The position numbers were made by a program, and so were the translations under genes. Shown here piece after piece: positions 18,020 through 26,862 of a stretch of DNA of 41,064 bases; the stretch's first letter is position 1; each line of letters begins with the position of its first letter. Origin of the DNA: Streptomyces sp. NBS 14/10 (lineage in GTDB: Bacteria; Actinomycetota; Actinomycetes; Streptomycetales; Streptomycetaceae); the NCBI RefSeq assembly GCF_002224125.1, contig NZ_NCSM01000039.1, forward strand, positions 1-41,064, read 5' to 3'. Under the pieces are notes generated by a model, which worked only from the letters and a program-made list of their open reading frames with translations, made no database searches and had not been told where the DNA came from.

Positions 18020-18935
18020 CACAGCATGGGATCGCCCCTGGATCACGAGGGCCGTCAGGTCCCAGATCTTGCCCCTGTGCCCGGTGAGCGTTGCCAGGAG
18101 ACCGGTGGGCATGTCGCGGCCGGCTGTCCAGTGGATCCCCCACAGCGTCGCCCGTGACAACTCCACGGCCAGTTCCCACTGCTGGTGTCGTGCCGCGTCG
18201 ACGGCAAGAATGTCGCGCCGTTGACCGGCTGCTCCGTCGTGGTGGGCTCCGTATGACGTCAGGTACACCGCGCCGAGGGGGCTCCGTTCGCTGTGGTAGA
18301 GCTCGTCCGCCAGCGGAGCCGGATCTGCGTGGACCAGGAATTCGGCCTCCTCGAGCAACTCGCCGAGCGCGCCTGCCAACGCGCTGTGGCGCGCCGCATG
18401 GCGCAGCAGGTACGGCTCGGCGGTGGCCCAACGCCGCTTAGCCCCGTTCCTCATTCGTACCGTCGCCAGAAGGCGTTGCCAGACCGTTGCCGCGTCCAGG
18501 ACGGGCCTCTCACGTAGTCGATCGGCGAGCCCTTGGTGAAACAGGCGGTACAGGGGAGTGCCGTCGCGGTCGACGTTTCGGCGAATGTAGAAGCGTGCGG
18601 CCTGGAGGAGCTCCGAGGAGTCCGGTTGGCGTTCCCCGCTCGTGGTCGGCGCGACGCCCGCGACGTGGGTGAGCAATTCCTCCGGCATACCTGAGCCTTC
18701 GGCCCACGCCAGCGCGGCCAGAAGCTCGTGCAGACCCGGTTGGGCGAGGAACTCCAGGTTGAGGTCCAGGATGGCATCGAGGGTACGCGGTACGTCCCTG
18801 CCCAGGGCCTCGGCTTCGGCGATGGCGGTCGGCGCGGTCTGTTGTTCTCGGAGGAGGCGGAGGTAAAGCGCGGCGACGAGGAACTCGCCCCATTCCCGTG
18901 TGCCGCTCAGAAGCGTGTCGGCCATCGCGCGGCCT
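18020..18935 (-). pseudogene. Middle fragment of an nSTAND/WD40 NTPase
   Basis: About 305 codons resemble the part of Streptomyces STAND-type NTPases between the NTPase/winged-helix region and the WD40 propeller: FYIRRNVDRDGTPLYRLFHQ (effector-arm helices), the HSALAGALGELLEEAEFL segment, and one WD40-like start LLATLTGHRGKIWDL. The N-terminal effector and P-loop and all remaining WD repeats are missing. The right side ends at the IS701-type element tip (18936); the left side ends at the decayed transposase. Relatives include antiphage and programmed-cell-death NTPases, so this may be debris of a defence gene. Confidence 0.6.
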
Positions 18936-20312
18936 AGTACTGCAACGGTGTTTGCCGTGACTGCTGACCAGCTCAGGGGCTGTGTCCGCGTCGTTTGTAG
19001 TGACTGACACGGGCCTGGTGCTGGCGTCGGCGGCGCCATGTCGACCAGTGCAGGATGTGGTCGACCGGGGTGGGTCGGCGGCCGGTGAGGCGGGTGATCA
19101 GGCGTCGGATCTCGGCGAGGCTGAGATGGATGAGCTGGGAGGATCCGTTTCTGCTTTCCCGGTATCCAGCTCGCGGGCGCGCAGGATGGTAAGGCAGGCG
19201 TGGGCGGCCATGGCGAGGGTCATGTGGCGGTGCCAGCCGGGATAGCGGCGAACCTGGTAGTCGTCCAGGCCGCACTCCTGCTTCGCAGTCTGGAAGCACT
19301 CCTCCACCGCCCATCGGCTGCCCGCGATGCGGATCAGCTCATCCAGGGTGGTCCCGGCCGGGCAGTAGGCGATGTAGTAGGAGATCTCCTCGGGCCTGCT
19401 GACGCTGCGGCGGGCGATCACCCAGTGCCGGCGGTCCTCGCGATGCCAGGGCCGGACCTCGACCCGGGCCCAGTCGTAGATCCGCCGGCCGTGAGCTCCT
19501 TCACCGCAGGAGCGGCGTTTCCACTTCTGCCGTGGGAGGCCAGGGAACAGGTCATGGACGGGGTGGTCGATGGCCCAGCGGGTGACGACGGTGTCGTGCC
19601 GGGCGGTGGCCATGACATGGAAGACATCGGCCTGCTCCAGTTCGGAACGCCAGCCCTTGCTGAAGCCGTAGGCGGCATCCGCTATCACCCACCCGAACGG
19701 GATTTTGTCCCTGATCGCTCGTCTGATCATCTCCTTGGCCGTGGCCACCTTCGTCTCGAAGGCGACGCTGTCGTCGATGCCGGCCCGCCGGCACCTTTCC
19801 CGGTCGTCTGTCCATGACGTGGGCAGATACAAGCGGCGGTCGATCAGCGTGCGTCCGCGGTCGGTGGCGTACGCGAGGAACACACCGATCTGGCTGTTCT
19901 CGGTGCGCCCGGCAGTGCCGGAGTACTGCCTTTGCACCCCGGCCGAGCGGATGCCCTTCTTGAGGAAGCCGGTGTCATCGACGATCAGAACGGCATCCCG
20001 GTCTCCGAGGTGCTCGACGACGTAGTCACGCACGTCGCCCAGGACCTCATCGGCATCCCACTCGATCCGGTTCAGCAAACGGTGGATGCGGTCGGGCCCC
20101 GCGTGTCCGGCTTCTTCCGCGAGTGTCCAGCCGTTCTTCCGCTCCAGCGGAGCGATGAGTCCCCGCATATAGGCCGGCGCCGACTGACGCGGCTCCTCCC
20201 GGCTGAACCGGTGCACGAACCGCTCGTGCACCGCACTCAGTTCCCCAGCCCACAACCTGACATCAGCAAGGTCCCGCCCTCGCCCACCCAGCGTCGCGAC
20301 TGTTGACGTACC
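18936..20312 (-). mobile_element. IS701-type element, about 1.38 kb
   Basis: The left tip reads AGTACTGCAACGG from 18936, next to CTAG. The right tip near 20299-20312 holds a similar but imperfect inverted match (CTGTTGACGTAC). One transposase gene lies between. The boundary on the right is less certain. Confidence 0.6.
18973..20255 (-). pseudogene. IS701-family transposase with C-terminal frame break
   Basis: From ATG 20255 the first 380 or so codons are intact DDE transposase: VLIVDDTGFLKKG with the first Asp, GWVIADAAYGFSKGW with the second, and the WAVEECFQTAKQECGLDDYQVR segment with the catalytic Glu. Near 19145-19165 the natural frame is left and the protein would end at 19098. The family C-terminus (QLIHLSLAEIRRLITRLTG...VSHYKRRGHSP, stop at 18973) continues in another frame. 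All three acidic residues precede the break, so partial activity is possible. One-base error or mutation cannot be told apart. Confidence 0.75.
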
Positions 20313-20348
20313 CAGGCCGTAGCCGGTAACTGTTTACCAGCCACCCCT

Positions 20349-20365
20349 TCAAACCGGTTTAGAAA
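20349..20365 (+). promoter_or_regulatory. LacI-type operator and -10 of the lyase gene
   Basis: The palindrome AAACCGGTTT (20351-20360), preceded by TC, abuts a -10-like TAGAAA (20360-20365), 108 bp before the lyase ATG. The same 13-base core TCAAACCGGTTTA recurs at 28270-28282 next to the lacI gene, which makes regulation by that LacI protein likely. The IS701-type element ends only about 37 bp upstream, so the natural -35 may have been altered. Confidence 0.65.
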
Positions 20366-20473
20366 TCGGCCAAACCGAAGCCGTGACCGAATCAGCACCC
20401 GGAAGACCTCGTCAACCGACGCACGCCCCCACGGCAGCGTTGTCAGGATCTGGGCGCGCCCAAAGGAGTCCGC

Positions 20474-22663
20474 ATGACGGAAAACGGAGTCGTACCCCTG
20501 CCCGATCGACGTCGCGTCCTACTCGGGGGCCTCGGGATCACCGCCGGTGTCGCCGGGCTGACGCTGTCGGTGCCAGCTCTCGCGCGGGCTGCGGAGGCCA
20601 GTGGGAGTCGAGCGGTCACGGATGACATTCAGCTCATCATCGAACGCCTGCAGCAGCGGTTTCTTGCCCAGGGCGACCAGGTGAGGATCGCCAATGGCAT
20701 CTTCCTCGCCCGTACGTCCGAGGCGCTGGCCTATGTCGAGTCCCTGCGCGCCGACGGCTCGTGGCCCGATGTGGACTACGGTGACACCACCAGTTCCGCC
20801 AACGGTCGAGTCTGGTCGCCCTATCACGCGCTGTACCGCATGATCGCGATGGCTCACGCCTACCGTGACCCGGATGCCGCGGGCTACGGCAAACCGCAGC
20901 TGATCGAAACCCTGAACCGTGCGCTTCTCTACTGGGACAGTGTCAAACCGACCAGCACGAACTGGTGGGAAGTCGAGATCGGCAAGTCGATGGCCATGGG
21001 CCGGGTGTCGATCTTTGTCGGCGACGAACTCAGCACCCAGGCGCGGGAGGTGACCTACGCCCACAACACCGGCCGCCTGGACCCGGCCGGGGCGAACGGC
21101 TCCTGGAGGACCGAGAACTACCTCTATGAGGCCGTCGCGAAGCGCGCGACCGCCGACATCGAGCAGGGTTACGCCACCATGTCGCAGACGGTCGCCGTCG
21201 ACAGCAGCGGTAAGGTCACCGAGGCCGTGCAGGTGGACTCGTCCTTCTGGGCGCATGGGGCGCAGCTCTACAGCGAGGGCTACGGCATGGCCCTGTTCAC
21301 CATCGTCGCGGCCTGGGCCGATGTCGCGCGCGGCACCAGCTTCGCCTTCTCGCCCGAGGACATCGACGCCATCGCCTTCTACATCCTTGACGGGACCCGC
21401 TGGCTGATCCGCGGGGAGATCGGGATGATGTATCTCGGGTACCGTCCCCCCAATACCATCGATGGCATTACGAGTTACGCGGCCGACTTCCTCGAGCCGC
21501 TCGACCGGATGGTGCGGGCCGATGAGAGAAACTCGGCGGCGTATCAGCGGCTTGCCGACAATATCCGCGGGAAGAGCCGGGAGAACGGCATCACCGGGCA
21601 TAAGTATTTCTGGCGCTCGGAGTTCTCCTCGCATCTGCGGGACGCGTATGGAATCTTCACCAGGGTCAATTCCCCTCGTATGAAGGGCAGCGAGTACCGC
21701 TCCACCTTCCGGCCCGAAGTCGGCAACGAGATCGACTGGAATGCGGCGGGAGCCACCTCGATCCAGGTCACGAACCGGGAATACGACGACCTCGTACCCG
21801 CCTTCGACTGGTTCCACTACCCGGGTGTCACCGCGCCCTACACCAAGGTGACGACGCAGTCGGGTCCCGCCAACCGCGGCAGCTTCACCGGCGGCGTCTC
21901 CGACGGGCGTTACGGGGCAAGCGTCTTCACCCTCGACCGGTTCTCGACGACGGGGCGCAAGAGCTACTTCTACTTCGACGATGAGATGGTCGCGCTCGGC
22001 GCCGGGATCAGTTCCACCTCGCAGCACGCCGTCCATACGACCGTCAATCAGGGAGCGGCCCGGCCCAATGCCTCCGTCGGCGGCAAGGCCGTACGCCCGG
22101 GGACCGATTCAGCTGCCACCGGCGCCTCATGGGCGTACAACGACGAGATCGGCTATGTCTTCCCGGAGGGTGGGCCGTTGAGGGTCTCGAACAAGGAGCA
22201 GACCGGGAGCTGGCTCGACCGTGATCCGGTGAAGCGGAATGCCTTTACCCTCTTCTTCGACCACGGCACCACCCCGGATGGAGCCAAATACGCCTACGTC
22301 CTCCTTCCCGGCGCGACACCCGAAAAGATCCGCTCCTATGCGGCCAAGCCGGTCGTCAAGATCCTGCGCAACGACGAGCAGGTCCAAGCGGTCCGCCACC
22401 CGCGGCTGCGGCTGACGATGGCGACCTTCCATGCCGCGGGCTCCCTCGACCTGGGATCAGGCCGCACGCTGCGGGTCGATCAGCCCGCCATCATCATGCT
22501 CGACGAGGACGGCAGCTCCGCCGTGGTGAGCGTTGCCAACCCCGACCAGCCCGGCCTGACGGTCTCCGTCACCCTTGCCGCCCCCGGCCGCACCCGTCGT
22601 GCCAGTTTCCCGCTGGGCGCCGGCCCGAACCTCGGCAAGACGGTGACGCAGCCCCTCAGGTGA
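20474..22663 (+). CDS. Polysaccharide lyase family 8 (hyaluronate/chondroitin/xanthan lyase-like)
   Basis: 729 residues, exported. The N-terminus carries a Tat signal (DRRRVLLGG at 11-19, hydrophobic core, ALARAA cleavage region). The alpha/alpha toroid follows with the aromatic NWWEVEIG (163-170); the expected catalytic Asn is probably Asn208 in GAN, with His261 and Tyr270 in FWAHGAQLYSEGYG, the nine-residue spacing seen in PL8. After them the family usually has a GRxISR arginine motif; here the place reads GYRPPNT (322-328), an unusual divergence. The C-terminal beta-sandwich domains extend to the end. PL8 enzymes cleave uronic-acid polymers by beta-elimination. AAAGGAG precedes the ATG. 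A LacI-type operator shared with the ABC/GH130 operon links it to that locus. The substrate is not known. Confidence 0.88.
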   Translation: MTENGVVPLPDRRRVLLGGLGITAGVAGLTLSVPALARAAEASGSRAVTDDIQLIIERLQQRFLAQGDQVRIANGIFLARTSEALAYVESLRADGSWPDVDYGDTTSSANGRVWSPYHALYRMIAMAHAYRDPDAAGYGKPQLIETLNRALLYWDSVKPTSTNWWEVEIGKSMAMGRVSIFVGDELSTQAREVTYAHNTGRLDPAGANGSWRTENYLYEAVAKRATADIEQGYATMSQTVAVDSSGKVTEAVQVDSSFWAHGAQLYSEGYGMALFTIVAAWADVARGTSFAFSPEDIDAIAFYILDGTRWLIRGEIGMMYLGYRPPNTIDGITSYAADFLEPLDRMVRADERNSAAYQRLADNIRGKSRENGITGHKYFWRSEFSSHLRDAYGIFTRVNSPRMKGSEYRSTFRPEVGNEIDWNAAGATSIQVTNREYDDLVPAFDWFHYPGVTAPYTKVTTQSGPANRGSFTGGVSDGRYGASVFTLDRFSTTGRKSYFYFDDEMVALGAGISSTSQHAVHTTVNQGAARPNASVGGKAVRPGTDSAATGASWAYNDEIGYVFPEGGPLRVSNKEQTGSWLDRDPVKRNAFTLFFDHGTTPDGAKYAYVLLPGATPEKIRSYAAKPVVKILRNDEQVQAVRHPRLRLTMATFHAAGSLDLGSGRTLRVDQPAIIMLDEDGSSAVVSVANPDQPGLTVSVTLAAPGRTRRASFPLGAGPNLGKTVTQPLR

Positions 22664-22726
22664 CGCGAAGCGCAGACATAAACCGGCTTGCGGCCGACGG
22701 CTTCTCTCCGCCGGCCAAAAGCCAGT

Positions 22727-23646
22727 TCAGCCTCGATCCACCGACGCGGCTTGAGAGTGATCTTTTGAGCGGCTTGTGAGCCGGGTGTGAGCGGTAGCCG
22801 TGGCTGGACAGGTGTTGCCCGCTGGTCTGTCCAGCTCTTCCACGTTTCGGCTCCGGTCGGGCCCTGGCGGGCGGGTGGTGAGGTGGTCGGTGACCTGCTC
22901 GCTCTTCGTGTGGCTGGCGAAGGCGGTGTAGTCGGGCATCTCGGCGACCTCCGCATCGGAGATGAGCTCCCCGGTGTCGGGATCGGGCACGGCGGTGGGG
23001 TAGGTGATCTGTTGCCATACGCTGTCGTTGCTGGCGAGGACGGCGCGGCGGCGTATCCGCGCGGCGGCGCTCGCCGACCGGGAGGTGGCGGTGCAGATCG
23101 TGGCGAGCAGCGGGTGCAGGGTGCGTCCCCCCCCCCCTTGAACCGGCCGTACGGGGCGTCCTGCTTGGCCCGGCCGTAGACCCGGTTATGGGGGGAGTCG
23201 ACGTCGATCAACGCCACCTGCCCCGCGCGCGGCAGCAGCGAGGTGTGTGCGGCCAGCGCGGCCCGGAATCTGCGGTGCATGGCGTGGAACTGGAGCGCGT
23301 GACCGTGGGTGAACGCACGTAGGAACGTACCCAGGGTGGAGAGGGCACGGATCCCGCCGAACAGAGTCGGCATCGCTCCGTGCCGCAGGACGTCCAGGTC
23401 GTTCATGCTGTCCGCACCCGCGACCATGCCGGCCACGATGCTGGTGACCTTGGCATCCGCCGCGGCACCCGCGCTGTTCTTCGCCCCGGTCAGCTTCACC
23501 TCGTCCACGGCCACACGTCCACGGCCAGACGGGCAGGTCCGCACCGCTCGGCCAGTCGCATCACCGGGACCAGCCCGGCATACGCGACCAGATTCCGGTC
23601 ATCGAACACGGCGCACACCGCCGAAACGGCATGGGGAGATTGCATC
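22727..23646 (-). pseudogene. IS1380-family transposase, multiply broken
   Basis: From ATG 23644-23646 (MQSPHAVSAVCAVFDDRNLV) the reading frame stops at a short local duplication near 23510-23530, resumes as VAVDEVKLTGAKNSAGAAAD and IDVDSPHNRVYGRAKQ, then breaks at a run of eleven C (23127-23137). It resumes again as DPDTGELISDAEVAEMPDY before fading. These segments match IS1380-type transposases. The rest of the C-terminus is missing. The remnant splits the lyase gene from the GH130 gene in the otherwise coherent sugar locus, with convergent orientation to the lyase. Confidence 0.75.
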
Positions 23647-23838
23647 TCGCGGATGCACTCCGATTCTGTGGACATGGAACCCTAGGAAGTCCCATCGTCC
23701 CAGCTCAGAGAGCATCCTCGTCTTCATGTTCAAGCCCTGGACCTACTATTGCCCGGTGGATCGAGGTTGAGTGGCTCTTCACAGATCACGGTGCCGGGTC
23801 CGCGCGCCTCGGCATCGGCAGGCCCACCGTTCGCTCCG

Positions 23839-23876
23839 GGTTCTGCCCGACCGGTCGAACCGGCTTGGGCAGAACC
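23839..23876. terminator. Hairpin downstream of the GH130 gene
   Basis: GGTTCTGCCC (23839-23848) pairs with GGGCAGAACC (23867-23876), with further inner pairing around ACCGGT. It lies 30 bp behind the stop of the last gene of the sugar operon and is a plausible terminator for it. Confidence 0.6.
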
Positions 23877-23905
23877 GAGGCCCACAGTTCGGCCGCCGGT
23901 ATACG

Positions 23906-24985
23906 TCAGTCCGCGGTCCGCTCCAGGGCGGCTACGCCGATCGCGCTGTCCGCCATCCCGTAGAACACATAGACAGTCCCCGCGATGCGCTCGACCGCCG
24001 TCGGGAAGACAACGTTGCCAAGCGTTCCTACCGTCTCCTCGCGGGTCTCCGGAGACAGCCACGGCTGCTGCGAGCGCGCCAGCACCCGCGCCGGATCGTC
24101 CGGGTCCAGCAGCATGCCCCCGGCTCGGTAGACGGCGCCATGGCTGAGCTCAAAGCCCCGCGCGACCGGACCGGTCACACCGTGGTGGATGAGCAGCCAG
24201 CCCTCGGGCACCCGCAGTGGCGGCGGACCCGCACCGATCTTCGCCGCCTCGAACGGCATCTCCGGAGCGGCCACCGGAGCGGAGTGCCGCAGCGAGGTCA
24301 GCGCGGAAAGATCGCGGCGGGCCGCCTCGGCGTCCACGTACGCGATCCAGATCGACGGGCGGCCGTCGGCCACCCCGGCCGGGGCCGGGGCGCCCTCGCC
24401 CGGGCGCAGCCAGTCCAGGTCCCACATCGGCCGGTGCAACATCGCGAAGCTCGCACGGCCGTCGGGTCCGGGCACGATCTCGGGGAAGAAGACAAGGTCT
24501 TTATTGGGGAAGAAGTTCAAGTCGGTGGACAGGTGCGACTGATACGTGAAATGCAGTGGGCCCAGACGGCGCCAGCTGATCGTGTCCGTAGAGACGGCCA
24601 ACGCGGGCCGCGGGCCGAGCGGACCGTAGGCGACGTACGTCATGACGTGCACGCCCAGGTCGGGGATGAAGGTGATGCGGGGGTCCTCCACGCCGGCGTT
24701 GTGTGCACCGCGCTCGAAGCCTTCGTCCGGGGACAGCACCACGCCCTGACGCTCGACGCCGACCGGTACGCCGTCTTCGATCACGACACGGGCGCGGCCG
24801 ATCCGGGAGACATTGCCTGCCGCGACCATGCGGGGGAAGAGATAGAGCTCGCCGTCGGGTCCCCAGGCGGTGGCCGGATTGAGGACGCCCTCGGCCTCCA
24901 GGGGGTCGGTGGGGTCGGCGTTCATGAGCACGCCGACCCGGTTCAGTGCATACGGGAGCGCGCTTTCGGTGTTGAGCCGGGTCAT
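23906..24985 (-). CDS. GH130-family glycoside phosphorylase/hydrolase
   Basis: 359 residues, cytoplasmic (no signal). The five-bladed propeller pattern of GH130 is visible: VLNPATAWGPDGELYLFPR near the start, GVEDPRITFIPDLGVHVMTY with the acidic residue expected in the active site, KDLVFFPEI, then WLLIHHGVTG and a late GTLGNVVFPTAV blade. Known members phosphorolyse or hydrolyse beta-mannosides such as Man-Glc or Man-GlcNAc. The start at ATG 24985 is two bases after the permease stop, so it is the last gene of the ABC operon. With a PL8 lyase under the same operator, a role in breaking imported mannose-containing fragments is inferred, not shown. Confidence 0.85.
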   Translation of the reverse strand: MTRLNTESALPYALNRVGVLMNADPTDPLEAEGVLNPATAWGPDGELYLFPRMVAAGNVSRIGRARVVIEDGVPVGVERQGVVLSPDEGFERGAHNAGVEDPRITFIPDLGVHVMTYVAYGPLGPRPALAVSTDTISWRRLGPLHFTYQSHLSTDLNFFPNKDLVFFPEIVPGPDGRASFAMLHRPMWDLDWLRPGEGAPAPAGVADGRPSIWIAYVDAEAARRDLSALTSLRHSAPVAAPEMPFEAAKIGAGPPPLRVPEGWLLIHHGVTGPVARGFELSHGAVYRAGGMLLDPDDPARVLARSQQPWLSPETREETVGTLGNVVFPTAVERIAGTVYVFYGMADSAIGVAALERTAD

Positions 24986-24987
24986 AC

Positions 24988-25830
24988 CTAGCCTTTGATC
25001 GCGGATCCGAGGTTGGCGGAGGTGAAGTGGCGCTGGAAGAGCAGAAAGAGGACGACGGCCGGCACCGCCAACACGCAGGCACCGGCGAGCACAGCGCCCA
25101 TGGGATTGGCCTGGAAGGTGGAATTGGCCTGCGAGAAGTTCGCCAGGCTGACCGCGAGGGGCTGCATCCCCTGGTCCTTGGTCACCAGGAACGGCCAGAG
25201 GAACTCGTTCCACGGGCCGATGAAGGTCACCAGCATGGCGGTGAGAATCGCCGGGCGCACCAGTGGCATCGCCACGGAGCGCAGGATGCGCAGCTCACCC
25301 GCTCCGTCCATGCGCGCCGCGTCGAAGATCTCGCGCGGGATCTGGAGGAAGTACTGGCGGAAGATGAGCACGGCGACGGAGTTGATGGCGAACGGCAGGA
25401 TCATTCCGGCGTAGCTGTCGGCGAGGCCGAAGTAACGTACCACCATCACGTACAGCGGGATCATCAGCAGCTGGAACGGGATCGCCTGGACCAGCAGGAC
25501 GAGCGCGAACACCAGGCCGCGGCCGCGGAAGCGCAGGATCGCCAGGGCGTAGCCGGCCAGCAGACCGAAGACCAGCGTGCAGGCCACCACCCCGACCGTC
25601 ATGATCAGTGAGTTGGCCAGGGCGCCCAGCAGGCTGAACGAGTCGTCGATACCTGCGAGGTTGTCCAGGGTCAGGTTGCCCGGCTTCGGCAGCAGGCCGC
25701 CGAGGCCGGTGTCGCGCTTCTTCTGCAGCGCCCCGATGAGCATGTAGTAGAACGGCAGCAGCGCGGCGATGGCGCCGAGGCCGAGCGTGGCGTAGCGCAG
25801 GATGCGGGCGATGCGCGGGATGCGGGCCAT
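24988..25830 (-). CDS. Carbohydrate ABC transporter permease, MalG type
   Basis: 280 residues with six membrane helices. The EAA loop that docks on the ATPase reads FDAARMDGAGELRILRSVAMPLVRP near residues 170-194. It pairs with the MalF-type permease just upstream (stop and start one base apart) and the lipoprotein gene, forming the membrane part of a sugar or oligosaccharide importer. No ATPase gene is present nearby; in Streptomyces a shared MsiK ATPase commonly serves such systems. Confidence 0.93.
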   Translation of the reverse strand: MARIPRIARILRYATLGLGAIAALLPFYYMLIGALQKKRDTGLGGLLPKPGNLTLDNLAGIDDSFSLLGALANSLIMTVGVVACTLVFGLLAGYALAILRFRGRGLVFALVLLVQAIPFQLLMIPLYVMVVRYFGLADSYAGMILPFAINSVAVLIFRQYFLQIPREIFDAARMDGAGELRILRSVAMPLVRPAILTAMLVTFIGPWNEFLWPFLVTKDQGMQPLAVSLANFSQANSTFQANPMGAVLAGACVLAVPAVVLFLLFQRHFTSANLGSAIKG

Positions 25831-25831
25831 A

Positions 25832-26851
25832 TCAGTCCCTCTCCATGACGCGCCGGGCGACGGTCGCGATGATGAGCACGCCGGTGACGAGAATCAGTCC
25901 GATGGCTGCCGCGGCATCCGGCTCGCCCTCCTCGATGCCCCGCTGGTAGACCAGCAGCGCGGGGGTGAGCGAGGCGCCGCTCGGGCCGCCGCCGGTGAGC
26001 AGGAACGGCTCGGTGAAGATCTGTCCGGCAGTGATGATCGACAACAGGATGACGAGCGAGGTGACGGGCCGGACGGCCGGCAGGGTGACGGCCCGGAACG
26101 CCTGCCAGCGCCCGGCTCCGTCGGTCAGTGCCGCCTCGTGCAGCTCCTTGGGCACGTTCTGTAGCGCGGCGAGGTAGAGCAGGATGTAGAACCCGAGCTG
26201 CTTCCAGGTGACGTAGACGGCGATGAGCGGCATCACCAGGTGCTTGTTCGCCAGCCAGGACGGGTCCGGGGCCCAGGGGCCGAGGACGTTGTTGACGGCA
26301 CCGGAGCCGTTGAACAGAAACAGCCAGACTGCCAGCGTGGCGACCGAGGCCGTCACGTACGGCACGTAGTACGCCACCCGGAAGAATCCGCGCCAGTGAG
26401 TCGCGGCATTCAGTGCCGACGCCAGCGCGAGCGCCAGCACCACGGTCAGCGGAATGTTGATCGCCATGAACAACCCGAGGTTGGCGAAGGCGCGCTGGGT
26501 CTTCTCCTCGCCGAGGACCTCGGTGAAGTTGTCGAACCCGACGAACGGGTGCGGCACGGAAACGCCGGGCGCGGTGAAGAAGTAGTCGTGGAAGGCCATC
26601 CATATGCCGACCCCGAACGGGATGATGAACACGACCAGGACGTAGGCGGTGTACGGCGCGGTCAGGACGAGCCCGAGCGGGTTGTTGCCCAGCCAACGCT
26701 CGAGCCGCGAGGCGCCGGGCCGGCGACCCGGGATACGGCGTTCGGGCCCGGCTGCCGGCGGGGCGTGGCGGGGCGATGGCCGGGGGTGCCGGCCACGGGG
26801 CGGATCACCTGCGGCCTGGGTCCCATCGCGACTGTCGCGGAGTGATTTCAT
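25832..26851 (-). CDS. Carbohydrate ABC transporter permease, MalF type
   Basis: 339 residues from ATG 26851, 11 bases after the lipoprotein stop. A longer upstream reading would run back into the preceding gene and is rejected. A Pro/Arg-rich cytoplasmic lead of about 60 residues precedes six membrane helices (first one LVLTAPYTAYVLVVFIIPFG). The EAA loop is LHEAALTDGAGRWQAFRAVTLP. Partner of the MalG-type permease that follows. Confidence 0.92.
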   Translation of the reverse strand: MKSLRDSRDGTQAAGDPPRGRHPRPSPRHAPPAAGPERRIPGRRPGASRLERWLGNNPLGLVLTAPYTAYVLVVFIIPFGVGIWMAFHDYFFTAPGVSVPHPFVGFDNFTEVLGEEKTQRAFANLGLFMAINIPLTVVLALALASALNAATHWRGFFRVAYYVPYVTASVATLAVWLFLFNGSGAVNNVLGPWAPDPSWLANKHLVMPLIAVYVTWKQLGFYILLYLAALQNVPKELHEAALTDGAGRWQAFRAVTLPAVRPVTSLVILLSIITAGQIFTEPFLLTGGGPSGASLTPALLVYQRGIEEGEPDAAAAIGLILVTGVLIIATVARRVMERD

Positions 26852-26862
26852 GGTGTGCCTCG

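Noticed and set aside
20519..22036. 505-codon open frame on the minus strand
   Set aside because: Antisense to the well-supported PL8 lyase gene.
24986..25213. 76-residue N-terminal extension of the GH130 protein
   Set aside because: It reads the permease gene in another frame; the family start fits ATG 24985.
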